The translations under genes were made by a program, and so were the position numbers. From an uncultured Alphaproteobacteria bacterium (GTDB lineage Bacteria; Pseudomonadota; Alphaproteobacteria; HIMB59): a stretch of DNA of 64,000 nucleotides. Shown here one piece after another: positions 9,526-18,990 of the stretch (position 1 is the stretch's first letter; every line of letters starts with the position of its first letter). The notes beneath the pieces were generated by a model. That model saw only the letters and a list, made by a program, of their open reading frames with translations, made no database searches and was not told where the DNA came from. The stretch lies in the NCBI GenBank assembly GCA_902611415.1, contig CACLZM010000001.1:1-64000 (forward strand). Reading direction: 5' to 3'.

Positions 9526-10773
9526 ATGGAAGCTTTAAAAGGTGTCAAAATATTAGACATGACACACGTCCAGTCCGGACCAACTTGCACACAATTACTA
9601 GCTTGGTTTGGTGCAGATGTCGTAAAAGTTGAAAGACCAGGAGTGGGTGATGCTACAAGAGGTCAGCTAAGAGACGTTCCTGATGCAGACAGTTTGTACT
9701 TTACAATGCTAAACTCAAATAAAAGAAGCATAACATTAAACCCAAAGAAACCAGAGGGTTCAAAAATATTTACTAAGTTAATCCAAGAGTGTGATGTCAT
9801 GGTAGAAAATTTTGCTCCTGGTGCTTTAGATAGAATGGGCTTTTCATGGGAAAAAATTCAAGAAATAAATCCAAGAATGATTTATGCGTCCGTTAAAGGT
9901 TTTGGTCCTGGCAAATATGAAGATTGTAAAGTTTATGAGAATGTTGCTCAGTGCGCAGGTGGATCTGCTTCAACAACAGGTATGCTTGGAGAAGTTCCTT
10001 TAGTCACCGGTGCACAAATAGGAGATAGTGGAACAGGACTACATTTAGCATTGGGTATAGTTACTGCCTTATTCCATAGAGAAAAGTCAGGAAAGGGACA
10101 AAGAGTATCTGCTGCAATGCAAGATGGAGTTTTAAATCTCTGTAGAGTTAAACTTCGTGACCAACAAAGACTCTCAAGAGGACCTTTAAAAGAATACTCT
10201 CAATTTGGAGAGGACATTCCGTTTGGTGACTCTACGCCTCGCGCAGGTAACGACTCAGGTGGTGGTCAGCCAGGAAGAATTCTTAAATGTAAGGGTTGGG
10301 AAAAGGATCCTAATGCATATACATATTTTATTACCCAAGCGGCTGTTTGGGAAAAAGTATGTGATGTTATTGGTAAACCCGAATGGAAAGAGGATGAAAA
10401 TTACTCAACTCCTGCTAAAAGACTACCAAGGTTAAACGAAATATTTGATACAATTGAGTCATGGACAATGACCAAGACTAAATTTGAGGTTATGGATATA
10501 TGTAACCCTTTAGATATACCAGTTGGCCCAATATTATCTCTAAAAGAATTAGCTGAAGATCAAGGCCTGAGAGACACTAATACTATAGTTGAAGTCGATC
10601 ACCCTGAACGAGGGAAATATTTGACTGTTGGTAATCCAATTAAGTTATCTGACTCCCCAGCAAAAGTTGAAAGATCTCCACTTCTCGGAGAGCATACTGA
10701 TGAGATATTAAAAGAATTTTGTAAGATGAGTGACGATGAAATTAAAGCTGTAAGAGAGGCCGGAGCAGTATAA
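9526..10773 (+). CDS. frc: Formyl-CoA:oxalate CoA-transferase-like class III CoA transferase
   Basis: 415 residues. Class III fold with the catalytic Asp in GDSGTG (Asp about 167). It matches the Oxalobacter Frc protein as I recall it along the middle of the chain: [19 protein letters not shown] near 199-217, the glycine loop SGGGQ near 244-248 followed by [16 protein letters not shown], and [10 protein letters not shown] at the C-terminus. Known reaction: formyl-CoA + oxalate to oxalyl-CoA + formate. It lies 16 bases after the ThDP lyase with an AGGAGG site, so the two form the core of an oxalate-type cycle. The exact acceptor acid could differ. Confidence 0.88.
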   Translation: MEALKGVKILDMTHVQSGPTCTQLLAWFGADVVKVERPGVGDATRGQLRDVPDADSLYFTMLNSNKRSITLNPKKPEGSKIFTKLIQECDVMVENFAPGALDRMGFSWEKIQEINPRMIYASVKGFGPGKYEDCKVYENVAQCAGGSASTTGMLGEVPLVTGAQIGDSGTGLHLALGIVTALFHREKSGKGQRVSAAMQDGVLNLCRVKLRDQQRLSRGPLKEYSQFGEDIPFGDSTPRAGNDSGGGQPGRILKCKGWEKDPNAYTYFITQAAVWEKVCDVIGKPEWKEDENYSTPAKRLPRLNEIFDTIESWTMTKTKFEVMDICNPLDIPVGPILSLKELAEDQGLRDTNTIVEVDHPERGKYLTVGNPIKLSDSPAKVERSPLLGEHTDEILKEFCKMSDDEIKAVREAGAV

Positions 10774-10799
10774 GATATATTTTAATTTAAGGAGCAATA

Positions 10800-11717
10800 A
10801 TGAAAATAATTTTAATGGGGCAACAGGCATTTGGAAAAAGTGCTTTAGAAAAATTTCACACAGAAACAGACCATGAAGTAGTAGCGGTATATTGTGCACC
10901 TGACAAAGAGGGTAAACCAGTCGATCCTGTTAAAGAATACGCTCAAAGTGTGAGTTTGCCTGTTTACCAACCCTCAAATTTTAAAGACCAAGAGGTACTA
11001 GACCAAATTAAGTCTCATGGTGCGGATTTATGTGTCATGGCTTATGTAATAATTTTTGTACCTGAAGGAGCAAGAGATATTCCCACTCATGGATCTATTT
11101 GTTTTCACCCCTCACTACTTCCACTCCATAGAGGCCCAAGTTCAATAAACTGGCCTATAATTGGTGGCTCCACAAAAACAGGTCTTTCAATTTTTTATCC
11201 AAATGATGGGCTAGATGAGGGTGAAATATTACTTCAAAAAGAAGTTGATATTGGTCCTGATGATACTTTAGGAGATGTTTATTTTAAAAAGATTTTTCCA
11301 TTAGGTCTTGAAGCTTGTGTTGAAGCTGCAAATTTAATTGAGTCTGGCAATGCACCAAAGACACCTCAAGATGACTCTAAAGCAACATATGAGTCTTGGT
11401 GTAAAAAAAGTGATGCAAGAATTGATTGGAAAAAACCTGGAAATGAAATTTACAATTTAATAAGAGGTTGCAACCCTCAGCCTGGTGCATGGGCCGAATT
11501 CATGGGTGATGAGTATGTCTTTTATGACACTAAGTTTATTGACGAGCAAAGTGCTGAGCATTTTCCAGGTCAAATCATATCAATTAATGCTGAAAACGTC
11601 AGAATCGCAGTTAAAGGTGGATTTATTGAGGTATCAAGATTTAAATCAGACCAAGGTAAATTATTTGTTAAAGACATGAATACTGCAGTATTTACAGAGG
11701 GTGATTTATTCTCATAA
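10800..11717 (+). CDS. Stand-alone formyltransferase / 10-formyl-THF hydrolase-like protein
   Basis: 305 residues: N-terminal formyltransferase domain plus C-terminal Fmt-like domain. The sequence resembles the N-terminal domain of 10-formyltetrahydrofolate dehydrogenase (ALDH1L1) more than tRNA formyltransferase: MKIILMGQQAFGKSAL at the start, HGSICFHPSLLPLHRG with His about 103 and NDGLDEGEILLQKE with Asp about 139. The Asn of the usual Fmt motif NxHxS is replaced by Cys. No aldehyde dehydrogenase domain is attached. Lying directly after frc, it may move formyl groups between formyl-CoA chemistry and tetrahydrofolate, or deformylate 10-formyl-THF. A true tRNA Fmt is expected elsewhere in the genome. 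Confidence 0.8.
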   Translation: MKIILMGQQAFGKSALEKFHTETDHEVVAVYCAPDKEGKPVDPVKEYAQSVSLPVYQPSNFKDQEVLDQIKSHGADLCVMAYVIIFVPEGARDIPTHGSICFHPSLLPLHRGPSSINWPIIGGSTKTGLSIFYPNDGLDEGEILLQKEVDIGPDDTLGDVYFKKIFPLGLEACVEAANLIESGNAPKTPQDDSKATYESWCKKSDARIDWKKPGNEIYNLIRGCNPQPGAWAEFMGDEYVFYDTKFIDEQSAEHFPGQIISINAENVRIAVKGGFIEVSRFKSDQGKLFVKDMNTAVFTEGDLFS

Positions 11718-11726
11718 TAGCTTTTA

Positions 11727-12221
11727 GTGGCTAAACTTAATAAAGATTCACTTAAGACTTTATCATTTATAACTTATTTCATAATACTTTTTGTATTCTG
11801 GTTTATTTTATCTGGTTACCTTAAATCGCTTTTACTTTTTTTTGGACTAGTCAGTGTTCTTTTTGTTTTTTGGATGTCTTATAGAGCCAAAGCTCTCGAG
11901 GAAGACTCTCTTCCTTTAAAAATTATTCTTAGATTACCATTTTATTGGATTTGGCTATTTAAAGAAATTTTTAAATCTGGAATTACGACAACAGCTTTAA
12001 TATGGAATGGTAAATACTCTCCTCAACTAATAAGTGTTAAAGCATCTCAGAAGAATAGAACAGGTATTGCAAACTATGCAAACGCTATAACACTTACTCC
12101 GGGTACAGTAACAATAGAAGTAGATAAAAAAACATTTCTAGTACACGCATTAAGTAAGAAGCTATCAGAAGACTTGCAAACAGATGATATGAACAAAGTA
12201 ATTACGGATTTAGATAAATGA
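11727..12221 (+). CDS. mrpE: Mrp-type cation/proton antiporter subunit E
   Basis: 164 residues, GTG start 9 bases after the formyltransferase stop. Two to three hydrophobic helices at the N-terminus, then the MnhE signature region with TGIANYANAITLTPGTVTIEV near 112-132, and the C-terminal HALSKKLSEDL. Accessory subunit of the multisubunit Na+(K+)/H+ antiporter. First gene of a ten-gene operon with overlapping ends that continues to 18990. Confidence 0.92.
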   Translation: MAKLNKDSLKTLSFITYFIILFVFWFILSGYLKSLLLFFGLVSVLFVFWMSYRAKALEEDSLPLKIILRLPFYWIWLFKEIFKSGITTTALIWNGKYSPQLISVKASQKNRTGIANYANAITLTPGTVTIEVDKKTFLVHALSKKLSEDLQTDDMNKVITDLDK

Positions 12222-12487
12222 TTTTTTTTGCAACATTAATTGTTCTGGGGGTTTCTGTAGCATTATGTTTAGTAAGAGCAATCAAAGGACCAACCCCTTT
12301 TGATAGAATATTATCTATATCAAGCATCGGGACTATTATTGCTATAGGTATCAGTGTTCATGGTTTTGCATTTGATAGACCTGATTTTGTCGATATTTCT
12401 TTGATGTATATTCTTTTGAATTTTTTAGGCACCATAGCAATACTTAGGTATTACAAAATAAAAAGAAAAAAAGGTAATGTCGTATAA
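12218..12487 (+). CDS. mrpF: Mrp-type antiporter subunit F
   Basis: 89 residues, three membrane helices, with the MnhF core VRAIKGPTPFDRILSISSIGT near 19-39, including the conserved Pro and Asp-Arg. It overlaps mrpE by 4 bases and mrpG by 11. Small membrane subunit needed for assembly of the antiporter complex. Confidence 0.92.
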   Translation: MIFFATLIVLGVSVALCLVRAIKGPTPFDRILSISSIGTIIAIGISVHGFAFDRPDFVDISLMYILLNFLGTIAILRYYKIKRKKGNVV

Positions 12488-12791
12488 TTATATCGAGTTG
12501 ATTTCTTTGGTCTTATTAGCAATTGGCTGCTTCTTCATTTTATCTGGGAGTCTGGGCTTAATAAAGTTACCCGATGTATTTAGTCGAATTCATGCTGCTG
12601 GTCTCATTGATACACTGGGATCGGGTTTTATTGTCCTAGCTTTAATAATTTATTCAGGTTTTAGTTTATTAAGCCTTAAACTTTTATTAATACCATTATT
12701 TTTAATATTCACTAGCCCTGTAACAGGCCATGCAATAGCTCTATTTGCTCATGAGTCTGGGTATAAACCAAGAGGAAAAAATAAAAAATGA
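12477..12791 (+). CDS. mrpG: Mrp-type antiporter subunit G
   Basis: 104 residues with three helices and the MnhG/PhaG signature GSLGLIKLPDVFSRIHAAG near 24-42, followed by the SPVTGHAIA segment near 80. It overlaps the next gene by 4 bases. Small membrane subunit of the cation/proton antiporter. Confidence 0.93.
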   Translation: MSYNYIELISLVLLAIGCFFILSGSLGLIKLPDVFSRIHAAGLIDTLGSGFIVLALIIYSGFSLLSLKLLLIPLFLIFTSPVTGHAIALFAHESGYKPRGKNKK

Positions 12792-13357
12792 ATTTTTTAT
12801 TAATTAATTTTTTCTTAATTTCCCTTCTATTGGTGACAACCTTTTTTATTTTTAAAACCACTTCATTAATAAGTGTTGTTGCACTTACAGGCGCTTTTAC
12901 TTTGTTATGCTCAGCTATATATGTGAATTTAGATGCGGTTGATGTGGCATTTACTGAAGCTGCAGTTGGTTCTGGTATATCAACAATTTTAATGGTAATG
13001 GCTGCTGCAAAATTACCAGAAGGAAAAAAAAATAAATTAATAAACTTATTTCCGAGCATTATTCTTGCAGTAGCGATATCACTTATATTGATTATTATAA
13101 TTGCAAACCTCCCTCTATTAGGAGATCCTAATGCACCAATACATCTTCATGTAGTTCCAGAGTACTTAAAGGAAAGTAAAGATTTTTTTCATATACCTAA
13201 TGTTGTTACTAATATTTTAGCAAGTTATAGAGGTTTCGATACTTTGGGAGAAACAATAGTAATATTTACTGCAGGCTTAGGTGTCATTGCTTTATTAACT
13301 AGCAACACTCTTAATCGTAAAACTAATTTTAAAAAAAATAAAAAAAATGAGAGATAA
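12788..13357 (+). CDS. MrpA C-terminal-like subunit (DUF4040/MbhD plus MbhE-like)
   Basis: 189 residues. The first half (VVALTGAFTLLCSAIYV, DAVDVAFTEAAVGSGIST near 50-67) is the DUF4040/MbhD motif that forms part of the C-terminal extension of a full-length MrpA. The second half (SYRGFDTLGETIVIFTAGLGV near 142-162) is the MbhE-like region that precedes MrpB in fused proteins. Here this part is a separate gene, so MrpA is split as in group 2 Mrp operons and membrane-bound hydrogenase modules. It ends with a lysine-rich tail and overlaps mrpB by 11 bases. Confidence 0.85.
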   Translation: MNFLLINFFLISLLLVTTFFIFKTTSLISVVALTGAFTLLCSAIYVNLDAVDVAFTEAAVGSGISTILMVMAAAKLPEGKKNKLINLFPSIILAVAISLILIIIIANLPLLGDPNAPIHLHVVPEYLKESKDFFHIPNVVTNILASYRGFDTLGETIVIFTAGLGVIALLTSNTLNRKTNFKKNKKNER

Positions 13358-13784
13358 AATTTCATCTAGTCCAGTATTAAGCGTTGTTAGCAAAATTCTT
13401 TTTGCACCGATTATTATATTTGGGCTTTACGTTCAATTTCATGGTGACTATGGACCAGGCGGTGGATTTCAGGCTGGGGTAATAGTAGCGGCAGCATTTA
13501 TATTGTATTCAATGATATTTGGGCTTTCAAAAGGAGAAACTTTAGTTCCAATAATGATCAATCGATATTTAATGTGCTTAGGTGTTTTGTTATATGCAGG
13601 TGTCGGAATAGTTTCAATATTTCTTGATGGGATGTATTTAGATTACAATGTTTTGTCATCAGACCCATCAACTGGTCAACATATTGGTATTATATTAGTT
13701 GAGCTAGGAGTAGGCATTACAGTTGCAACTGTAATGATTGCTTTGTATCACTCTTTTGCTTCCTTTGGGGAAATAAATGAGTAA
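13347..13784 (+). CDS. mrpB: Mrp-type antiporter subunit B
   Basis: 145 residues with four membrane helices. The MnhB motif GLYVQFHGDYGPGGGFQAGVI near 22-42 is intact. It overlaps mrpC by 8 bases. Membrane subunit of the multisubunit antiporter. Confidence 0.94.
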   Translation: MRDKISSSPVLSVVSKILFAPIIIFGLYVQFHGDYGPGGGFQAGVIVAAAFILYSMIFGLSKGETLVPIMINRYLMCLGVLLYAGVGIVSIFLDGMYLDYNVLSSDPSTGQHIGIILVELGVGITVATVMIALYHSFASFGEINE

Positions 13785-14139
13785 TTTTATATATTTTTGG
13801 AACCATTTTGCCTTTATTTTACTTATGGTTGGCGGATTATTTATAATCATCACAAGTCAAAACTATTTAAAAAAAGTAGTTGGCTTAGCAATTTTTCAAA
13901 CTGCAGTTTTTGTATTTTTTGTATCACTCGCAAAAGTTTTAGATGGAACCGCCCCTATATTAACAAAAATGGCAAATGCTTATTCAAATCCATTGCCACA
14001 CGTCTTAATACTGACCGCTATCGTCGTTGGAGTAGCTACTTCAGCGCTTGGATTAGCTTTAGTATTACAAATTTACAAGAACTACGAAACAATTGAAGAA
14101 AAAGAAATAGAGTTTTTGGAGCTAAAGTCAGATAAATAA
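13777..14139 (+). CDS. mrpC: Mrp-type antiporter subunit C (NuoK-like)
   Basis: 120 residues, three helices, homologous to NuoK of respiratory complex I: GGLFIIITSQNYLKKVVGL near 19-37 and the HVLILTAIVVGVATSALGLAL segment near 75-95. It is followed with no gap by the large subunit gene. Part of the membrane arm of the antiporter. Confidence 0.93.
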   Translation: MSNFIYFWNHFAFILLMVGGLFIIITSQNYLKKVVGLAIFQTAVFVFFVSLAKVLDGTAPILTKMANAYSNPLPHVLILTAIVVGVATSALGLALVLQIYKNYETIEEKEIEFLELKSDK

Positions 14140-15636
14140 ATGTTTGATATATTTTTAGACGATGCTCCTGCATTGGTAGTAGTTTTACCTCTACTTATTT
14201 CTGCAATTATTGCATTTATTTCGTCAAAAATATGGCCTTGGATAATTTCAATCATCACTTTGTTGTTACATTTATTTTTATCTTTACATCTTCTTAAAGA
14301 AATTTCTGTTTCTGGTTTAATTATATATGAGTTTGGAAATTGGCAACCACCATGGGGTATTTCTTTTAAAATAGATGGGGTGAATATTGGACTTCAATTG
14401 TTATTTTCAATTTTTGTTTTGGTATCAACATTTTACTCAAGAAAAATCTTCTTGAATGAAATTGACTATAGGGACTCTGGAAAGGCCTATTCTTTGTGGT
14501 TATTGGCAGTTGGAAGCCTGAACGGGATTATTTTAACTAATGATATTTTCAATTTATTTGTCTTTTTAGAAATATCTGCATTAGCTTCTATTTCTTTAAT
14601 TGCCTTAGGTGCAGGACAAAATAGAAAAGCATTACTCGCAGCTTTTAATTATCTAATTATCGGGGCGATCGGGGCTACATTTTATGTAATTGGGGTTGGC
14701 TTTGCCTACGCTATGACAGGTACGTTGAACATGAATGATCTTGTAATTCAACTGGCCCAATATTCCGATGGTCAGTTAGCTATCTTCGCAGGTATGTCAT
14801 TCATGCTCATAGGTCTTATGGTAAAGGCTGCAATTTTTCCTGTCCATATTTGGTTACCACCTGCATATAGTTATGCTCCATCAGCTGTCTCAACACTTTT
14901 GGCTGCTTTAGCGACAAAAACAATTCTTTATTTTTTTGTGAGACTTTTGTACGAAGTATTCATAATTTATCCGAGCTATTTAAGTTTGTTTTTAGATTTT
15001 GTTTTATATCCTCTATCTTTACTCGCTATATTCATTGGGACTGTAATAGCCATCTATCAAGATGATATAAAAAAACTTTTGGCATTTTCCTCAATTGCAC
15101 AAATTGGTTACATCACACTGGCTTTTAGCCTTAAAGACCACATTGGAGTAGCTTCAGGCTTTGTGCATATATTTAATCATGCTTTGATCAAAGGAGGATT
15201 ATTTATGGCTGTTGGTTACTTCGCTATTCTTTATAAGGATAGAGTAACCCTAAACAGTTTAAAAGGTTTTGGCTATAAATACCCCATAACTTCATTTGCT
15301 TTATTAATTTGTGGATTATCTTTAATTGGATTACCTCTAACAAATGGCTTCATTTCAAAATTATATTTATTTCAAGCTCTTTATACAAACCAAATGTATT
15401 TTTCAATCGCTTTAGTTGCGGTAAGCTCCGCATTAGCTGTTGTATATTTCTGGAAAATAGTGGAACAGATGTGGTTTTCAGAAATTAAATTTAAATCTGA
15501 AAAAGAAGATGCTTATATTTATTTACCAATATGGATAGTTACAATTTCAATCATTGTTTTTGGGATATATTCAACACCAATAATTGAATTTTCTAACTTG
15601 TCCGCAGACTATTTAATATCAGGTTATCAAAATTGA
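14140..15636 (+). CDS. mrpD: Mrp-type antiporter large subunit D (NuoN/M-like)
   Basis: 498 residues, about 14 helices, proton-conducting family (Oxidored_q1). Conserved features are the Glu in FLEISALASISL, the Lys in MVKAAIFPVHIWLPPAYSYAPS near 227-248, and HIFNHALIKGGLF near 342. It follows mrpC as in standard Mrp operons. It is likely one of the ion-translocating subunits that exchange Na+ or K+ for protons. Confidence 0.92.
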   Translation: MFDIFLDDAPALVVVLPLLISAIIAFISSKIWPWIISIITLLLHLFLSLHLLKEISVSGLIIYEFGNWQPPWGISFKIDGVNIGLQLLFSIFVLVSTFYSRKIFLNEIDYRDSGKAYSLWLLAVGSLNGIILTNDIFNLFVFLEISALASISLIALGAGQNRKALLAAFNYLIIGAIGATFYVIGVGFAYAMTGTLNMNDLVIQLAQYSDGQLAIFAGMSFMLIGLMVKAAIFPVHIWLPPAYSYAPSAVSTLLAALATKTILYFFVRLLYEVFIIYPSYLSLFLDFVLYPLSLLAIFIGTVIAIYQDDIKKLLAFSSIAQIGYITLAFSLKDHIGVASGFVHIFNHALIKGGLFMAVGYFAILYKDRVTLNSLKGFGYKYPITSFALLICGLSLIGLPLTNGFISKLYLFQALYTNQMYFSIALVAVSSALAVVYFWKIVEQMWFSEIKFKSEKEDAYIYLPIWIVTISIIVFGIYSTPIIEFSNLSADYLISGYQN

Positions 15637-17084
15637 GTAATTCGTTTTTAATTATACTAGGTATTATCACCCCACTTTTTGCAGCATTATTTTCTTATGT
15701 CTGTAGGTATAATAATAACTTAAGAGACTCTTTTGGTATAATTGGAGGACTGATTACCTTTGTAATCAGTTTAAAAATTTTTCATGGAATACAAAATAAT
15801 GAGGTATATCAAATAACTTTTTTTACACTTTTTGATGGGGTAGATTTTGCTTTTAAAGTATCAGCTCTTGGATCTATTTTTAGTTTAGTGGCATCTTCAT
15901 TATGGATATTGGCATCTATCTACACTATTGGTTATATGAGGGGTGCTGGTGAAAAAAATCAAACAAGATTTGTAATTTTTTATTCAATCGCAATCCATGC
16001 TGCACTGGCAATAGCTTGGTCTGGAAATCTTCTAGTCTTATTTATTTTTTATGAAATATTAACTTTTTCAACTTTCCCTTTAGTTGGACATAAGCAAAAC
16101 GCTGAATCTCAATCTGCAGGAAGGCTCTATTTGTCGATTTTAGTGGGTACCTCTTTAATATTTTTCTTACCAGCTATATTTTGGATTTGGCTTAAAACAG
16201 GGACTTTAGATTTTCAAGATGGGGGAATACTTATGAATAAATTCCCAGCAGAGTACCTATCTTTTCTAATAGCTATGCTTGTGTTTGGTATAGGTAAAGC
16301 AGCAATTATGCCTATTCATCGTTGGTTGCCTGCTGCAATGGTGGCGCCAACTCCAGTTTCTGCATTACTCCACGCCGTTGCTGTAGTAAAAGCTGGTGTA
16401 TTTAGCTTTCTCGTGGTTGTTGTTTATATTGTTGGTCCAGACTTTTTACTTCAAACAAAAGGCTCTGACTGGTTAGTCTGGTTAGCATGTTTCACTATAA
16501 TGGCTTCTAGTATCATAGCGATAACAAAAGATGACTTAAAAGCGAGATTAGCTTATTCTACTATAAGTCAACTTTCCTACATTATTTTGGGAGCAGCTTT
16601 GGCTTCATCTTTAGCTCTAAAAGGAGCATCTTTTCATATTATAACTCATGCTTTAGGTAAGATAACTCTATTCTTCTGTGCAGGTGCTATTTATGTAACT
16701 GCCCATATTAAAAAGGTAAGTGACTTAAAAGGTATGGGCTACAAATTACCGTTAATATTTTTTGCTTACACTTTAGGAGCTCTATCTATCATTGGGGTTC
16801 CTCCCTTTATTGGTTCTTGGAGTAAATTTTATTTAATCATGGGCTCTATTGAGAGAGAATTTATAATCGTTGCAATAATCTTAGGTATTTCCTCATTGCT
16901 AAATATTTATTATCTATTACAGCCTGTAGTAATAGGCTTCACTCAAAACTCTAAGAAAGAGATAAAATTAAGTAAAGCCCCTTTAACTGTTTGGCCACCA
17001 TTAATTACAGGTTTAGGCTGTTTAGTTTTCTTTTTTTATGCAAACTATTTTTTGAATAATATTAGTGGAGTAATAGTGAATTAA
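15633..17084 (+). CDS. Second Mrp-type large antiporter subunit (NuoL/M-like)
   Basis: 483 residues, about 14 helices, TTG start overlapping the mrpD stop by 4 bases. Proton-channel family markers: FYEILTFSTFPLVGH near 134-149, IGKAAIMPIHRWLPAAMVAPTPVSALLHAVAVVKAG near 220-255 and HIITHALGKITLFF near 334. It lacks the MrpA C-terminal extension, which is encoded separately at 12788-13357. It may serve as the MrpA core (NuoL role) in this split complex. Confidence 0.88.
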   Translation: MSNSFLIILGIITPLFAALFSYVCRYNNNLRDSFGIIGGLITFVISLKIFHGIQNNEVYQITFFTLFDGVDFAFKVSALGSIFSLVASSLWILASIYTIGYMRGAGEKNQTRFVIFYSIAIHAALAIAWSGNLLVLFIFYEILTFSTFPLVGHKQNAESQSAGRLYLSILVGTSLIFFLPAIFWIWLKTGTLDFQDGGILMNKFPAEYLSFLIAMLVFGIGKAAIMPIHRWLPAAMVAPTPVSALLHAVAVVKAGVFSFLVVVVYIVGPDFLLQTKGSDWLVWLACFTIMASSIIAITKDDLKARLAYSTISQLSYIILGAALASSLALKGASFHIITHALGKITLFFCAGAIYVTAHIKKVSDLKGMGYKLPLIFFAYTLGALSIIGVPPFIGSWSKFYLIMGSIEREFIIVAIILGISSLLNIYYLLQPVVIGFTQNSKKEIKLSKAPLTVWPPLITGLGCLVFFFYANYFLNNISGVIVN

Positions 17085-17318
17085 ATGAAAAAAAATGATT
17101 TAAAGAGTATGGGTAAAAGCTTTACAAAGTACATACTTATAATCGGAGCACTTTTAATTCTTTTAGACTTTACTTTTCACAGACATGAATACTTTTCCTT
17201 TGCCGAGATATATGGCTTCCCAGCATTTTTCGGTTTTGTAAGTTTTGTTTTTATAGTCATGTTAGGAAAGTGGCTGAGGAAATTCTTAATGAGGAAGGAG
17301 GATTATTATGATCAGTAA
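17085..17318 (+). CDS. Small hydrophobic protein of the Mrp operon
   Basis: 77 residues, ATG directly after the preceding stop and 11-base overlap with the next large subunit gene, so it is embedded in the operon. Two predicted helices (YILIIGALLILLDFTF near 16-31 and FPAFFGFVSFVFIVMLGKWL near 45-64) and a charged C-terminus MRKEDYYDQ. Not one of the named Mrp A-G subunits I recognise. Inferred to be an extra membrane subunit or an assembly factor. Confidence 0.75.
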   Translation: MKKNDLKSMGKSFTKYILIIGALLILLDFTFHRHEYFSFAEIYGFPAFFGFVSFVFIVMLGKWLRKFLMRKEDYYDQ

Positions 17319-18990
17319 TTTTATTCCCGGTTTAATTATGATAATTACTTCATTCTTATTGCCAACCATTCCTCAATACTTTAGACATCCTGCGATGTTA
17401 TTATCGGTGGGTTTATCAGCTTTATCTTTATTTAATGGTTATGGAACTTTTTTAGAGTGGGACATACTTGGTTTAAATTTAATATTATATCAATCAGATA
17501 GTTTAACTCTTCCATTTGCTATTATTTTTCATATTGCAGCTATACTTGTAATAATTTTTAGCTGGCACAGTAAAAATTTAATGGAGCACATGGCGACACT
17601 AGCTTATGCAGGCTCTGCTATTGGTGCTCTCCACGCAGGAGATTTTTTTAGTTTATTTATTTGGTGGGAAGCAACAGCTCTTACTTCAGTCTTTATAGTT
17701 TTTGCTGGAAATACAAAAGCAGCAAAAGATGCAGCTATGAGATATTTGATCATTCAAGTTTCTTCAGGTGTATTACTTTTAATTGGTGCATGTTTAATGC
17801 TATATCAAACAGGAAACCATAATTTAGCTGTTCTAGATTTAAAAACAAATTTTGGAATTTTTATATTTATTGCTTTTGGAATTAAGGCTGCATTTCCTCT
17901 TTTAAATGGTTGGCTACAAGACTCTTACCCTGAGTCTTCGGTTACTGGCACAGTGGCACTTTCTGCTTTTACAACAAAATTGGCAATTTATGCTTTAGCT
18001 AGAACTTTTCCAGGCACTGACTCACTGATTTGGATAGGTGCAATAATGACAGCTTTTCCTGTATTTTTTGCAGTCATAGAAAATGATTTAAGAAGAGTTT
18101 TGTCATTTAGTCTTAATAACCAATTAGGCTTTATGGTTGTTGGTATTGGTATTGGGACAGAACTTTCTCTTAATGGAACGGTAGCGCATGCGTTCGTTCA
18201 TATAATTTATAAAGCTCTTTTGTTTATGAGTATGGGTGCTGTTTTATACAGAGCTGGAACAACAAAAGCTTCTGAATTAGGTGGCCTTTACAAATACATG
18301 CCATTCACAACAATATTTTGCATTATAGGGGCCATGTCTATTTCTGCATTTCCGCTGTTCAGCGGATTTGTCGCCAAATCTTTAATAATGTCCTCGCTTG
18401 GAGGTATGGGAATGGTTTTAATTTACTTTATTTTATTCTTTGCTTCCGCAGGTGTTTTGGAGCACTCAGGGATAAAGATACCTTACTTTGCTTTTTTTGC
18501 ACACGAGAGGAAGAAGAAAGTTAAAGAGGCTCCAATTAATATGCTCATTGCAATGGGCATCGCTGCTTTTTTATGTATTGCTATAGGTGTATTCCCAAAA
18601 TATTTGTATCAAATACTTCCACACGCAGTTGAGTATCAGCCCTATACTTTAGACCATGTAATAAGTCAGCTACAACTTTTAGTTTTTGCAATTATTGCAT
18701 TTTTATTTTTAGTTAAATTTAAACTTTATCCCTCCGAGATTAGATCAACTGTTTTAAATTCTGATTGGTTTTACAGAAAAATGTTACCTGGTATTGGTAA
18801 ACCCTTATTAAAAAAAATAGGTATATTAACAGATAGATTATATAAAAATTTAGGTTCATCTTTTAAACAAGTATTAAGTAAATCTTATAAATTTAGTAAT
18901 TTATCCTACATTAAAGTTACAACACCAAGTTTTGCAGGCACAATTCTAATATCAATTTTATTTATAATGTTAGTAATCGTTTTGGTGTGA
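17308..18990 (+). CDS. Third Mrp-type large antiporter subunit (NuoL/M-like)
   Basis: 560 residues, about 14-16 helices. Channel-family features: WWEATALTSVFIVFAG near 119-134, IKAAFPLLNGWLQDSYPESS near 192-211 and HAFVHIIYKALLFMSMGAV near 294-312. It carries an extra C-terminal part with a soluble loop and a final helix (TILISILFIMLVIVLV). Third ion-channel-like subunit in the same operon, which is more than a canonical Mrp complex contains. The stop abuts the convergent chorismate mutase gene with no intervening base. Confidence 0.87.
   Translation: MISNFIPGLIMIITSFLLPTIPQYFRHPAMLLSVGLSALSLFNGYGTFLEWDILGLNLILYQSDSLTLPFAIIFHIAAILVIIFSWHSKNLMEHMATLAYAGSAIGALHAGDFFSLFIWWEATALTSVFIVFAGNTKAAKDAAMRYLIIQVSSGVLLLIGACLMLYQTGNHNLAVLDLKTNFGIFIFIAFGIKAAFPLLNGWLQDSYPESSVTGTVALSAFTTKLAIYALARTFPGTDSLIWIGAIMTAFPVFFAVIENDLRRVLSFSLNNQLGFMVVGIGIGTELSLNGTVAHAFVHIIYKALLFMSMGAVLYRAGTTKASELGGLYKYMPFTTIFCIIGAMSISAFPLFSGFVAKSLIMSSLGGMGMVLIYFILFFASAGVLEHSGIKIPYFAFFAHERKKKVKEAPINMLIAMGIAAFLCIAIGVFPKYLYQILPHAVEYQPYTLDHVISQLQLLVFAIIAFLFLVKFKLYPSEIRSTVLNSDWFYRKMLPGIGKPLLKKIGILTDRLYKNLGSSFKQVLSKSYKFSNLSYIKVTTPSFAGTILISILFIMLVIVLV

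Noticed and set aside
10800-11717. Methionyl-tRNA formyltransferase (fmt)
   Set aside because: The usual NxHxS motif is changed, the sequence is closer to the folate domain of 10-formyl-THF dehydrogenase, and there is no def or rsmB neighbour.
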